DNA of 64,000 nt from Clostridium tepidiprofundi DSM 19306 (lineage in GTDB: Bacteria > Bacillota > Clostridia > Clostridiales > Clostridiaceae), in assembly GCF_001594005.1 (NCBI RefSeq), contig NZ_LTBA01000005.1, positions 34,057 to 98,056 on the forward strand. The letters are read 5' to 3'. Both the position numbers and the translations under genes were made by a program. The notes below the pieces were generated by a model. The model ran no database searches. It was given only the letters and a program-made list of their open reading frames with translations, and was not told the origin of the DNA. How positions within the stretch are numbered: position 1 is the first letter of the stretch; each line of letters starts with the position of its first letter. Below, piece after piece: positions 36,739-45,517 of the stretch.

Positions 36739-38336
36739 CAATTAAGATAAGTAATATTATTTTAGATATAAATGAACCAGAGGAAATATTAAAGAATAAA
36801 GTTGCTAAGAAACTAAATATTAAAGAAAAGTATATTAAAGAAATAAAAATATTAAAAGAATCTATTGATGCAAGAAGGAAAAATGCAATTAAATTCAATT
36901 ATGCTGTAGGTGTTGAGTGTAGTGATGAAGATAAAATTATCAAAAGATGTAATGATAAGGATATTACAATTGATAAGAAGAAATACATTCCTGAGATTCA
37001 ATTTGGGAGTAAGAAGTTAAGTACAAGACCCATAGTTATAGGTATGGGTCCTGCTGGCATGTTTGCAGGATTGGTTTTGGCAAGAAATGGGTATAAACCT
37101 ATTATCATTGAGAGGGGTCAAAATGTTGATGATAGGACAAAAACCGTTGAGAGTTTTTGGAGAACGGGTAAATTAGATACTGAATCTAATGTTCAATTTG
37201 GAGAAGGTGGTGCAGGTACATTTTCGGATGGAAAATTGATGACAAGAATAAAAGATTATAGATGTGATTATGTATTAGAAGAATTGATAAATGCTGGTGC
37301 TCAGAGTGAAATAATATATAAAGCTAAGCCACATATAGGTACTGATGTATTAAAGAAAGTTGTTAAAAATATCAGAGAAACAATTATCAGCTTAGGAGGA
37401 GAAATAAGGTTTAATAGCAAATTAGAAGATATTGTAGTAGAAAATAGTGAATTAAAAGGTATTGTTGTAAATGGAGAAACTATTCCTTGTGAAGCATTAA
37501 TATTGGCTATAGGTCATAGTTCAAGGGATACTTATGAAATGTTATATAAGAATAATGTTTTCATGGTACAGAAGCCATTTGCTATTGGTGTTAGAGTGGA
37601 ACATAATCAAAAAATGATAAATAAAAATCAGTATGGTAAATTTGCAGAGCATCCACGATTGAAAGCAGCCGAGTATAAATTAACGTATACGAGTAAAGAA
37701 CTAAATAGATCTGTATATAGTTTTTGTATGTGTCCTGGAGGAAAGGTTGTTGCAGCGGCTTCAGAAAATGGACGATTAGTTGTAAACGGAATGAGTTATT
37801 CATCTAGAGACGGTGAAAATGCTAATTCTGCCATAGTTGTTTCAGTTGGTCCTGATGATTTTGAAGGAAATTCTCCATTGGCAGGAATTGAATTTCAGCG
37901 CCGTTATGAAGAATTAGCATTTAAAATTGCAGGTGGAAACTATTTTGCACCAGTTCAGCTTGTACATGATTTTTTAAATGATAGTATTTCAAATAAAATT
38001 GGTAGTGTTAAACCAACATATATGCCAGGATATGAGTTTTGTGATTTAAGAATGTGTTTGCCTGAATATGTGGTTAAATCATTAAAGGAAGCTTTCGTAA
38101 AATTTGATAGGAAAATAGAAGGTTTTGCAGGAAAAGATGCAATTTTTACAGGTATAGAAACAAGAACTTCATCACCAATCAGAATTCAAAGGGATGATAA
38201 TATGCAGAGTGTTTCAGTAATGGGATTATACACTGCTGGAGAGGGTGCTGGATACGCTGGAGGTATAGTATCAGCAGCAGTTGATGGCATAAAAGTTGCA
38301 GAATCGATAATTAAAGAATGGAATTATTTAAAGTAA
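36735..38336 (+). CDS. FAD-dependent NAD(P) oxidoreductase-like protein
   Basis: 533 residues. After an N-terminal 90-residue domain, the FAD-binding motif G-M-G-P-A-G-M-F-A-G appears near residue 103. G-E-G-G-A-G-T-F-S-D-G-K lies near 160 and G-E-G-A-G-Y-A-G-G-I at the end. This family of conserved flavoproteins is common in clostridia next to cdaA-cdaR, but its reaction is not known. It starts in the ATGA overlap with cdaR. Confidence 0.85.
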   Translation: MTIKISNIILDINEPEEILKNKVAKKLNIKEKYIKEIKILKESIDARRKNAIKFNYAVGVECSDEDKIIKRCNDKDITIDKKKYIPEIQFGSKKLSTRPIVIGMGPAGMFAGLVLARNGYKPIIIERGQNVDDRTKTVESFWRTGKLDTESNVQFGEGGAGTFSDGKLMTRIKDYRCDYVLEELINAGAQSEIIYKAKPHIGTDVLKKVVKNIRETIISLGGEIRFNSKLEDIVVENSELKGIVVNGETIPCEALILAIGHSSRDTYEMLYKNNVFMVQKPFAIGVRVEHNQKMINKNQYGKFAEHPRLKAAEYKLTYTSKELNRSVYSFCMCPGGKVVAAASENGRLVVNGMSYSSRDGENANSAIVVSVGPDDFEGNSPLAGIEFQRRYEELAFKIAGGNYFAPVQLVHDFLNDSISNKIGSVKPTYMPGYEFCDLRMCLPEYVVKSLKEAFVKFDRKIEGFAGKDAIFTGIETRTSSPIRIQRDDNMQSVSVMGLYTAGEGAGYAGGIVSAAVDGIKVAESIIKEWNYLK

Positions 38337-38349
38337 ACTTTCAGAAAAC

Positions 38350-38379
38350 TTGGACTTTAACCAAAATTTTTGTTAAAAT
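38350..38379 (+). promoter_or_regulatory. Promoter candidate for the buk-ptb operon
   Basis: TTGGAC at 38350-38355 and TAAAAT at 38374-38379 are 18 bp apart, between the FAD gene and the first butyrate kinase gene. It suggests the fermentation genes are not simply read from the cdaA operon. Confidence 0.5.
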
Positions 38380-38416
38380 AGAATTGAGATTAAAAGATAT
38401 GGTCGGAGGGTATGTT

Positions 38417-39508
38417 ATGGGTAAAAGAAGTTATGTTTTAGTAATTAATCCAGGTTCAACATCAACAAAACTAGCATTATTTAATAAAGATAAGAAGTGC
38501 ATAGTAATGAGTAGCATATCTCATTCATCTGATGAAATTGAAAAATTTGAAAAAATATATGATCAGAAGGATATGAGAACAGAATTAATAATGAATTGGT
38601 TGCGTGAAAAAGGTGTGGCGTTAAATGAACTTGCTGCAGTAGTTGGTAGAGGAGGACTATTAAGACCCATGCCAGGCGGTACATATAATGTAACTCAGAG
38701 AATGCTTGAAGATTTAAAAAATGGTTTTCAAGGACAGCATGCTTCAAATCTTGGAGGAATAATTGCAAATGAAATCGCAAAAAAGGTTGACATTCCTGCA
38801 TTTATAGTTGATCCAGTAGCAGTTGATGAAATGAATGATGTTGCAAGACTTTCTGGACTTCCAGAACTCCCAAGACGTTCTTTAGTGCATGCATTGAATA
38901 TTAAAGCAGTAACAAGAAGAGTATGTAAAAAATTAGGTAAAGATTTCGAAGACAGTTCTTATGTAGTAGCACATCTAGGTGGAGGTATTTCAGTTTCCCC
39001 TGTAAAAAATGGAAGAATATTAGATGTAAATAATGCAAATGAAGAAGGACCATTTTCTCCAGAAAGAGCAGGAGGGCTTCCTGTTGGTGAAATTGTGAGA
39101 ATGGCTTTTAGTGGAGAATATGACCAAAAATCCCTTAAGAAAAAAACAGTAGGTCAAGCTGGACTAGTAGGATATTTAAATACAAATGATGGAAGAGTTG
39201 TTGATAAGATGATAGATGAGGGAGATAGCAAAGCTGAACTTGTATTAAAAGCAATGGCTTATCAAATAGCAAAGGAAATAGGAGGTATGGCTATTGCATT
39301 AAAAGGAGATGTTGATGCTATTATTTTGACTGGTGGTCTTGCTCATAATAAGAGATTAACAGAATGGATAGATGAAAGGGTTAGTTTCATAGCTCCTGTT
39401 GAACTTGTACCAGGAGAAGATGAAATGCTTGCACTTGCAGAAGGTGCTATTAGAGTTTTACTTGGAGAAGAAGATGCTAAAATTTATGAAGACGAGGTGA
39501 AACTATAA
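38417..39508 (+). CDS. buk: Butyrate kinase 1
   Basis: Butyrate kinase turns acyl phosphate plus ADP into acid plus ATP. The 363-residue protein has the acetokinase phosphate motif N-P-G-S-T-S-T-K near residue 10, H-L-G-G-G-I-S near 195 and a G-L-A-H-N-K segment. The ATG at 38417 follows GGAGGG; a longer in-frame start at 38318 lies inside the previous gene. It overlaps ptb by one base. Confidence 0.94.
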   Translation: MGKRSYVLVINPGSTSTKLALFNKDKKCIVMSSISHSSDEIEKFEKIYDQKDMRTELIMNWLREKGVALNELAAVVGRGGLLRPMPGGTYNVTQRMLEDLKNGFQGQHASNLGGIIANEIAKKVDIPAFIVDPVAVDEMNDVARLSGLPELPRRSLVHALNIKAVTRRVCKKLGKDFEDSSYVVAHLGGGISVSPVKNGRILDVNNANEEGPFSPERAGGLPVGEIVRMAFSGEYDQKSLKKKTVGQAGLVGYLNTNDGRVVDKMIDEGDSKAELVLKAMAYQIAKEIGGMAIALKGDVDAIILTGGLAHNKRLTEWIDERVSFIAPVELVPGEDEMLALAEGAIRVLLGEEDAKIYEDEVKL

Positions 39509-40419
39509 TGATTAGGAATTTTAATGAGGTGTTAAAGCAGGTTAAAGAGAATGATATAAAAACGGTAGCGGTTGCTGTTGCTCAAGATGAACCTGTACTT
39601 GAGGCAATTAAAGCAGCACATCAAAATGAGATTGCAAATGCTATTTTAGTTGGTAATGAAGAAGAAATAAAAAATATAGCTAAAAAAATTGATTTAAAAT
39701 TAGATGATATTGAAATCATTCATGAGGCTGATACTAGGAAAGCTGCTATTAAAGCAGTAGAATGTGTTTCATCAGGAAAAGCAGACATGGTTATGAAAGG
39801 ATTAGTTGATACTGCTACTTTCTTAAGAGCTGTTTTGAATAAGGAAATAGGGCTTAGAACAGGCAAGCTTATGTCGCATGTAGCTGTTTTTGAAATACCT
39901 AAATTCGATAGATTGATATTTGTTACAGATGCTGCTTTTAATATGTATCCAGAATTAAAAGAAAAGATAGATATTGTAAATAATGCTGTTACAGCTGCAC
40001 ATGCAGTTGGAATTGAGACACCAAAAGTAGCACCAATATGTGCTGTTGAGGTGGTAAATCCAAATATGCCTGCAACTCTTGATGCGGCTGCACTATCACA
40101 GATGAATGCAAGAGGACAAATTAAAGGATGTATTATTGATGGGCCACTAGCGACAGATAATGCTCTATCTGAGGAAGCTGCAAAACATAAGAAGATATCT
40201 AGTCCAGTTGCTGGTAAAGCTGATATATTATTAATGCCTAACATAGAGGCTGGAAATGTAATGTATAAAACTTTAACGTACACAGCAGACTGTAAAAATG
40301 GAGGACTTTTGGTTGGAGCAGCTGCACCTGTAATTGTAACATCAAGGGCGGACACATATGAAACAAAACTGAATTCAATAGCATTGGCTGCATTAGTAGC
40401 TGAACTTATGAAAAAGTAA
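39508..40419 (+). CDS. ptb: Phosphate butyryltransferase
   Basis: Ptb converts acyl-CoA plus phosphate to acyl phosphate plus CoA. The 303 residues include V-M-K-G-L-V-D-T-A-T-F-L-R-A and F-V-T-D-A-A-F-N-M-Y-P, the usual family segments, and a late P-N-I-E-A-G-N-V-M-Y-K. It starts in the stop codon of buk1 and is followed by a second kinase gene, so the three act as one unit. Confidence 0.95.
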   Translation: MIRNFNEVLKQVKENDIKTVAVAVAQDEPVLEAIKAAHQNEIANAILVGNEEEIKNIAKKIDLKLDDIEIIHEADTRKAAIKAVECVSSGKADMVMKGLVDTATFLRAVLNKEIGLRTGKLMSHVAVFEIPKFDRLIFVTDAAFNMYPELKEKIDIVNNAVTAAHAVGIETPKVAPICAVEVVNPNMPATLDAAALSQMNARGQIKGCIIDGPLATDNALSEEAAKHKKISSPVAGKADILLMPNIEAGNVMYKTLTYTADCKNGGLLVGAAAPVIVTSRADTYETKLNSIALAALVAELMKK

Positions 40420-40557
40420 TACTAAAAATATTTAATGCATTTACTGCTAAGGCACACTCAAATAAATAATAAGCTGGTATACTAGTCTATTTGATTTATT
40501 ATTTATTTTCATATGTCTAAGAGCAAATGTAAAAGCATAATATGTGGAGGGAATAAT

Positions 40558-41628
40558 ATGGCTTATAAATTGTTGATAATTAATCCAGGTTCAACTTCTA
40601 CTAAAATAGGAGTATTCGAGGGTGAAAAACCTTTATTGGTTGAAACATTAAGGCATACTTCAGAAGAAATAGGAAGATATCCATCAATATACGATCAATT
40701 TGAATTTAGAAAAAATGTAATTCTTAATGTGTTGAAAAATAGGAAATTTGATATAAATGAGTTAAGTGCTGTTGTGGGTAGAGGTGGATTATTAAAATCA
40801 ATTGAAGGCGGAACTTATACAGTAAATGATGCTATGCTTGAAGATTTGAAAGTTGGTATTCAAGGACAGCATGCATCTAATCTAGGAGGAATAATTGCAA
40901 ATGAAATTGCAAAATCATTAAATATTCCAGCATTTATTGTTGATCCAGTTGTCGTTGATGAAATGGAAGATGTTGCAAGATTATCTGGTATGCCTGAAAT
41001 TCAAAGGAAGAGCATATTCCATGCTTTAAACCAGAAAGCTGTTGCAAAAAGATATGCAAAAGAGAATGGCAAAAAGTATGAAGAAGTTAATGTTATCGTA
41101 GCACATATGGGTGGCGGTGTATCAGTAGGAGCACATAAGCAAGGTAAAGTAGTAGATGTAAATAATGCATTAGATGGTGAAGGACCATTTTCACCTGAAA
41201 GAGCAGGAGGACTTCCTATTGGTGCATTAATAAAGATGTGTTTTAGTGGTAAATATACAATTGAAGAAATCAAAAAGAAGATAAATGGTAAGGGTGGTTT
41301 TGTAGCTTACTTGAATACTAACGATGCTAGAGAAGTTGAAAGTAGAGCATCAGAAGGAGATAGAGAAGCTAAACTTGTTTTTGAAGCTATGGGTTATCAA
41401 ACAGCCAAAGAAATAGGTAAATGTGCAGCAGTTTTATCAGGAAAAGTTGATGCAATAATTCTTACTGGAGGAATTGCTTACAGTAAAACAATGGTTAGCT
41501 ATATTGAAGAGAGGGTTTCATTTATTGCACCAGTTGTGGTATATCCAGGAGAGGACGAACTTTTAGCATTAGCTATGGGAGGTTTAAGAGTTCTTAATGG
41601 AGAAGAAGAAGCAAAAGAATACAAATAA
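40558..41628 (+). CDS. buk: Butyrate kinase 2
   Basis: A second butyrate kinase of 356 residues, clearly paralogous to the first (same [12 protein letters not shown] and A-H-M-G-G-G-V-S segments). Two kinases around one Ptb suggest different acyl phosphates, for example straight and branched chains; this is inference. ATG 40558 follows TGGAGGG. The gap before it (40420-40557) has a 13-bp AT-only inverted repeat (AAATAAATAATAA arm) near 40460-40510. Confidence 0.94.
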   Translation: MAYKLLIINPGSTSTKIGVFEGEKPLLVETLRHTSEEIGRYPSIYDQFEFRKNVILNVLKNRKFDINELSAVVGRGGLLKSIEGGTYTVNDAMLEDLKVGIQGQHASNLGGIIANEIAKSLNIPAFIVDPVVVDEMEDVARLSGMPEIQRKSIFHALNQKAVAKRYAKENGKKYEEVNVIVAHMGGGVSVGAHKQGKVVDVNNALDGEGPFSPERAGGLPIGALIKMCFSGKYTIEEIKKKINGKGGFVAYLNTNDAREVESRASEGDREAKLVFEAMGYQTAKEIGKCAAVLSGKVDAIILTGGIAYSKTMVSYIEERVSFIAPVVVYPGEDELLALAMGGLRVLNGEEEAKEYK

Positions 41629-41664
41629 GCTGCAATAAATCATTATTGCATTGGTGGTGAAAAA

Positions 41665-42333
41665 ATGAGCAGAATAAGAATATTTACTGGACATTTTGGA
41701 AGTGGTAAGACAGAAATAGCGATTAATTATGCTATAAGACTTGCGGATAAAGGGAAAAAGGTTGCTATTGTTGACTTGGATATAGTAAATCCATATTTTT
41801 GTGTAAGAGAAATAAAGAAAGAGCTTGAAGAGAAAGGTATAAAAGTTATTTCTTCAAATCCTGAATGGGTTAATGTTGAACTTATGGTAGTGCCACCAGA
41901 GGTGATATCTATATTTAATGATAAAACATATGAAGTCGTTATGGATGTTGGTGGAGATGATTCAGGTGCTATTGCACTTGGACAGTATAATAGATATTTT
42001 AGTCAAGAACCTTATGATATGTATTTTGTAATAAATAATAATAGACCATTTACTTCAAATTCATCAGATACAGAGGAATACATTAGAGATATTGAGAGAG
42101 CATCTAGGCTTAAAGTTAATAATCTAATTTCTAATACTAATTTATCATATGAAACTACTGAAGAAGATGTAATTAAAGGTGATAAGGTGGTTAAGGAATT
42201 ATCTGAAAAAGTTAAAATTCCATACAGATATGTAGTTTGTGAAGAAAAACTAGCAAAGCAGATTGAAGGTAAGGTACATGCAGAAGTATTTGGTATAAAT
42301 CTATTTATGATGCCTCCATGGCGAAAATTATAA
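41665..42333 (+). CDS. P-loop ATPase of MinD/Mrp-like type
   Basis: 222 residues with a deviant Walker A motif, G-H-F-G-S-G-K-T-E, at the start. V-A-I-V-D-L-D-I-V-N-P-Y-F follows, as in SIMIBI ATPases, and then V-V-M-D-V-G-G-D-D. Its function is unknown. Similar ATPases are found beside 2-oxoacid:ferredoxin oxidoreductase genes in clostridia, so it may help that enzyme's assembly. A small hairpin (TGCAATAA/TTATTGCA, 41631-41650) precedes its ribosome site. Confidence 0.75.
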   Translation: MSRIRIFTGHFGSGKTEIAINYAIRLADKGKKVAIVDLDIVNPYFCVREIKKELEEKGIKVISSNPEWVNVELMVVPPEVISIFNDKTYEVVMDVGGDDSGAIALGQYNRYFSQEPYDMYFVINNNRPFTSNSSDTEEYIRDIERASRLKVNNLISNTNLSYETTEEDVIKGDKVVKELSEKVKIPYRYVVCEEKLAKQIEGKVHAEVFGINLFMMPPWRKL

Positions 42334-42338
42334 CATTG

Positions 42339-42369
42339 TATTAAAAAATTAATTATTAATTTTTTAATA
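42339..42369. terminator. AT-only palindrome between the ATPase and vor genes
   Basis: Two 15-bp arms made only of A and T mirror each other around one base. It may act as a weak terminator with its T-rich distal arm; a TATAAT at 42425-42430 could then start the vor operon. Confidence 0.45.
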
Positions 42370-42449
42370 AACATGAGCTTTAAAAGCTTATTTATATTAG
42401 TTTAGTCCTTAATTTTCATGGGATTATAATCAATAAGGAGGGAAATTGA

Positions 42450-42659
42450 ATGCCAAGAGTAACTTTCAGGGAAGACAGATGTAAGGGTTGTGGACACTGT
42501 ATAACAGCCTGTCCTAAAAACATCATTAGTTTTTCAGAAAAATTAAATGTTAAAGGATATCATCCAGCAACTATAACAGAGGAAAAGATGAAAGAATGCA
42601 TTGGATGTGCTTCTTGTGCAAAAATGTGTCCAGATTTAGTTATTACAGTTGAAAGATAA
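42450..42659 (+). CDS. vorD: 2-oxoacid:ferredoxin oxidoreductase, ferredoxin-like delta subunit
   Basis: A 69-residue ferredoxin with two [4Fe-4S] motifs: C-K-G-C-G-H-C-I-T-A-C-P and C-I-G-C-A-S-C-A-K-M-C-P. It passes electrons from the TPP centre to ferredoxin. First gene of the four-subunit enzyme; AGGAGGG precedes the ATG. Confidence 0.93.
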   Translation: MPRVTFREDRCKGCGHCITACPKNIISFSEKLNVKGYHPATITEEKMKECIGCASCAKMCPDLVITVER

Positions 42660-42674
42660 GAGGAGGTAAGCCAA

Positions 42675-43745
42675 ATGGGAGAAAAAATATTAATGAAGGG
42701 TAATGAAGCTATAGGTGAAGCTGCTATTAGAGCAAATTGCCAAGCTTTCTTTGGATACCCAATTACTCCACAAACAGAGGTAGCTGCATATATGGCTAAG
42801 AAAATGCCTAAATTAGGTAGGGTTTTCTTACAAGCAGAAAGCGAAGTTGCTGCAATTAACATGATATATGGAGGAGCAGGTGCAGGTGCTAGAGTTATGA
42901 CATCTTCAAGTTCTCCAGGAATAAGCTTAAAAGCTGAAGGTATTTCATATATTGCAGGAGCAGAGCTTCCATGTGTTATTATTAATATTGTAAGAGGAGG
43001 CCCTGGTCTTGGAGGTATTCAACCAGCTCAATCAGATTATTTCCAAGCAACTAAAGGTTTGGCTCATGGCGATTTCAATTTACCAGTATTTGCACCATCT
43101 TCAATTCAAGAAATGGTAGATTTAATTCAAGATGCATTTGATGTAGCAGATATGTACAGAACTCCTTGTATGGTTATGGGAGATGGTATGCTTGGACAGA
43201 TGATGGAACCAGTTGAATTCAAAGACAGACAAAAGAGAGAATTACCTGAAAAGACTTGGGCTGCTACTGGACTAAAAGGAAGAAAACAGCACAATGTAAT
43301 CAATTCACTGTTCTTAAAACCAGAAGAATTAGAAGAACATAATTACAAGCTTCAAAGAAAATATGAAGAAATAAAGAAAAATGAAGTTAGATATGAATTA
43401 TATAATTGTGAAAATGAAGTTGATTTAATTATAGTGGCTTATGGTACAACTTCAAGAATATGTAAGAATGTAGTTAAGATGGCTGAGAAAGAAGGAATTA
43501 AACTTGGTTTAGTAAGACCAATAACAATATGGCCATTCCCTGTTGAAGCTTTTGAGAAAACAATAGATAAAACTAAGCATGGTTATTTAGCTGTTGAAAT
43601 GAGTTGTGGACAAATGGTTGAGGATGTAAGATTAGTTGTTGAAGGAAGAAAACCTGTTGATTTTTATGGAAGAACAGGTGGTATGGTTCCTCATCCTGAA
43701 GATATATTGAACAAAGTTAAAGAAATTGTAGGAGGGGATAAATAA
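42675..43745 (+). CDS. vorB: 2-oxoacid:ferredoxin oxidoreductase alpha subunit (VorB-type)
   Basis: 356 residues with the start G-N-E-A-I-G-E-A-A-I-R-A-N-C, F-F-G-Y-P-I-T-P-Q-T-E near residue 30 and S-S-S-P-G-I-S-L near 78, as in 2-oxoisovalerate/2-oxoacid oxidoreductases. The enzyme oxidises 2-oxoacids with CoA to acyl-CoA, CO2 and reduced ferredoxin. Its place after ptb and buk suggests branched-chain oxoacids from amino acids, though 2-oxoglutarate cannot be excluded. It overlaps the next gene by one base. Confidence 0.9.
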   Translation: MGEKILMKGNEAIGEAAIRANCQAFFGYPITPQTEVAAYMAKKMPKLGRVFLQAESEVAAINMIYGGAGAGARVMTSSSSPGISLKAEGISYIAGAELPCVIINIVRGGPGLGGIQPAQSDYFQATKGLAHGDFNLPVFAPSSIQEMVDLIQDAFDVADMYRTPCMVMGDGMLGQMMEPVEFKDRQKRELPEKTWAATGLKGRKQHNVINSLFLKPEELEEHNYKLQRKYEEIKKNEVRYELYNCENEVDLIIVAYGTTSRICKNVVKMAEKEGIKLGLVRPITIWPFPVEAFEKTIDKTKHGYLAVEMSCGQMVEDVRLVVEGRKPVDFYGRTGGMVPHPEDILNKVKEIVGGDK

Positions 43746-44494
43746 TGGCTATAGTATTTGAACCTACAAAAGCAATGTTAGATGTACCTACTCACTACTG
43801 TCCTGGATGTACACATGGAATTATTCATAGATTGGTAGCTGAGGCTTTAGATGAATTAAATGTTGTTGACAAGGCTATAGGTGTTGCACCAGTTGGATGT
43901 TCAGTTCTAGCATATGATTATTTTGCTTGTGATATGTTTGAAGCTGCACATGGTAGAGCACCAGCGGTAGCAACAGGGATTAAAAGAGTTAATCCTGATG
44001 CAGTAGTGTTTACATATCAGGGTGATGGAGACCTTGCTGCAATAGGTACAGCTGAAATAGTTCATGCTGCAACAAGAGGAGAAAATATTGTAACAATATT
44101 TGTAAATAACTGTATATATGGTATGACAGGTGGACAAATGGCTCCTACTACATTACCAGGACAGGTGACAGAGACAACTCCATATGGAAGAGATACTAAA
44201 ACGGCTGGTTATCCGGTAAGAGTATCAGAAATGATATCTACATTAACTGGTGCTTGCTATGTAGAAAGAGTATCAGTGGATACTGTTCCAAATGTAAATA
44301 AAGCTAAAAAAGCAATCAAAAAGGCTTTCCAAAATCAATTAGAGGGAAAGGGATTTTCTTTAGTTGAAGTGCTTTCAATATGTCCAACTAACTGGGGATT
44401 ATCTCCTGATGAATCAATGAAATGGTTAAGAGAAAATATGATTCCTTACTATCCTCTAGGAGTTAAAAAAGATACAACAGGGGAGGCGAAATAA
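43745..44494 (+). CDS. vorA: 2-oxoacid:ferredoxin oxidoreductase beta subunit (TPP-binding)
   Basis: 249 residues. H-Y-C-P-G-C-T-H-G near residue 17 and the TPP motif G-D-G-D-L-A-A-I-G-T ... N-N-C-I-Y-G-M-T-G-G-Q (about 96-133) identify the thiamine-diphosphate subunit. It begins at the stop codon of the alpha gene. Confidence 0.93.
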   Translation: MAIVFEPTKAMLDVPTHYCPGCTHGIIHRLVAEALDELNVVDKAIGVAPVGCSVLAYDYFACDMFEAAHGRAPAVATGIKRVNPDAVVFTYQGDGDLAAIGTAEIVHAATRGENIVTIFVNNCIYGMTGGQMAPTTLPGQVTETTPYGRDTKTAGYPVRVSEMISTLTGACYVERVSVDTVPNVNKAKKAIKKAFQNQLEGKGFSLVEVLSICPTNWGLSPDESMKWLRENMIPYYPLGVKKDTTGEAK

Positions 44495-44495
44495 T

Positions 44496-45026
44496 ATGGC
44501 AGCACAAGAAATTATATTTGCAGGATTTGGTGGTCAGGGTATTTTATCAATGGGTAAATTCTTAGCATATGCTGGAATGGATGCTAATATGAATGTTTCA
44601 TGGTTGCCTTCTTATGGACCAGAAATGCGTGGTGGTACTGCAAACTGTTCAGTAATAGTATCAGATCAGCCAGTTGGTTCTCCTATAGTAACTGATCCTA
44701 CAACTGTGGTAGTTATGAATAGACCTTCACTTGATAAATTTGAAGAGCAAATTACTAAAGGTGGACTTTTGATAATGGATAGCGACCTTGTAAATAGAGA
44801 ACCTGAAAGAAATGATATAGAAGTAATCAAGATTCCAGCTCAAACTGAAGCAGAAAAAATAGGAAACAAGAGAATAGCAAACATGGTTCTTTTAGGTGCT
44901 TTAGTTGAGAAAACTAAGATAGTTGAAATGGATGTTCTTATAGAGGCTCTAAGAGCACATGGTAAAGAAAAATTCTTTGAAGCAAATAAGAAAGCTCTTA
45001 TGAAAGGTGCAGAATACGCTAAATAG
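44496..45026 (+). CDS. vorC: 2-oxoacid:ferredoxin oxidoreductase gamma subunit
   Basis: 176 residues with the family start I-I-F-A-G-F-G-G-Q-G-I-L-S-M-G and P-S-Y-G-P-E-M-R-G-G-T-A-N-C near residue 42. It completes the delta-alpha-beta-gamma set, each gene separated by only a few bases. A strong terminator follows. Confidence 0.93.
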   Translation: MAAQEIIFAGFGGQGILSMGKFLAYAGMDANMNVSWLPSYGPEMRGGTANCSVIVSDQPVGSPIVTDPTTVVVMNRPSLDKFEEQITKGGLLIMDSDLVNREPERNDIEVIKIPAQTEAEKIGNKRIANMVLLGALVEKTKIVEMDVLIEALRAHGKEKFFEANKKALMKGAEYAK

Positions 45027-45041
45027 AATAAGATAGAATAA

Positions 45042-45070
45042 AAGAACCTCTGGAATTTCCAGAGGTTCTT
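45042..45070 (+). terminator. Terminator after vorC
   Basis: AAGAACCTCTGG (45042-45053) and CCAGAGGTTCTT (45059-45070) pair perfectly over 12 bp with a 5-nt loop. The T run is short. Confidence 0.85.
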
Positions 45071-45225
45071 CTGCTGTTCCTCTGAGGTAGAGACAAATTT
45101 TGGGAGATGCTTTGAAACGTTGATGCAGAAGGGGTATAGATGCATTACATATTTTGGGAGCACCTCAGAGGTGTATAGAGCTTTAATTAAATCTTATATT
45201 TTTGATAAATAGAGGAAAAATTTTC
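45071..45225. other. Intergenic stretch with CCTCTGAGGT inverted pair
   Basis: CCTCTGAGGT at 45079-45088 and ACCTCAGAGG at 45162-45171 are exact inverted copies about 73 bp apart. ATTTTGGGAG occurs twice between them. CCTCTGAGG recurs at 45470-45478. No reading frame is convincing. The block may be a small remnant element or a fold in a read-through transcript. Confidence 0.35.
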
Positions 45226-45254
45226 TTTACAACATAACAATGTTATGTTATCAT
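45226..45254 (+). promoter_or_regulatory. Promoter with palindromic operator in the spacer
   Basis: TTTACA (45226-45231) and TATCAT (45249-45254) are 17 bp apart and nearly match the housekeeping consensus. The spacer is filled by an inverted repeat, AACATAAC-AAT-GTTATGTT (45231-45249), so a bound regulator would block or twist the promoter. The gene downstream is the first bactofilin, and a MerR-like YhbD regulator is encoded nearby. Confidence 0.55.
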
Positions 45255-45333
45255 AATGTTGTATAAGAAGATTGTATTTTAGTGATTTGTAATCTGATTT
45301 AGAGGTCTGCTTAATTTTTTTTAACACTAAATG

Positions 45334-45350
45334 TAACAATGTTTTGTTAT
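45334..45350. promoter_or_regulatory. Second copy of the operator
   Basis: TAACAATGTTTTGTTAT is identical to TAACAATGTTATGTTAT at 45235-45251 except for one base, 99 bp downstream. It is itself an inverted repeat (TAACAA/TTGTTA). Confidence 0.5.
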
Positions 45351-45361
45351 GCGGGTTTTAT

Positions 45362-45428
45362 CGATTTTGCAAGACGCCCACTTCTATAAGTGGGAAATGA
45401 AGCTTTTGCTTTAGCAAAACGAGTTCAC
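45362..45428 (+). repeat. IS605-end-like repeat family H, short copy 1
   Basis: 67 bp from CGATTTTGCAAGAC to GAGTTCAC. It has the left hairpin CCCACTTCTATAAGTGGG and the TTTTGCTTTAGCAAAA hairpin but lacks the middle hairpin of copies 2 and 3. TTTAT precedes it directly. The end GTTCAC is the same as that of the complete IS605 element at 26044-26049. Confidence 0.7.
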
Positions 45429-45460
45429 TGAATACGGGTTTCATAGGAGGTTAACAAAAA

Positions 45461-45517
45461 TTGGAACGACCTCTGAGGAAACTAAATATAGAAAGGAGAT
45501 TGTATCATGGAAAATAA
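45461..45517 (+). CDS. Possible 18-codon leader peptide
   Basis: A TTG at 45461 lies 10 bases after AGGAGG (45445-45450) and opens an 18-residue basic frame that ends 11 bases inside the bactofilin gene. Because a good Shine-Dalgarno sequence has no other start to serve, a coupled leader peptide is possible. There is no other support. Confidence 0.25.
   Translation: MERPLRKLNIERRLYHGK

Noticed and set aside
39720..40355. 211-codon open frame on the minus strand opposite ptb
   Set aside because: Antisense shadow of phosphate butyryltransferase. The translated sequence is low in complexity, rich in A, S and T, and shows no family pattern.
45461..45517. Claiming the 18-codon frame as a regulatory attenuator peptide
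   Set aside because: It has no run of regulatory codons and no alternative stem pair, so it is listed only as a low-confidence frame.
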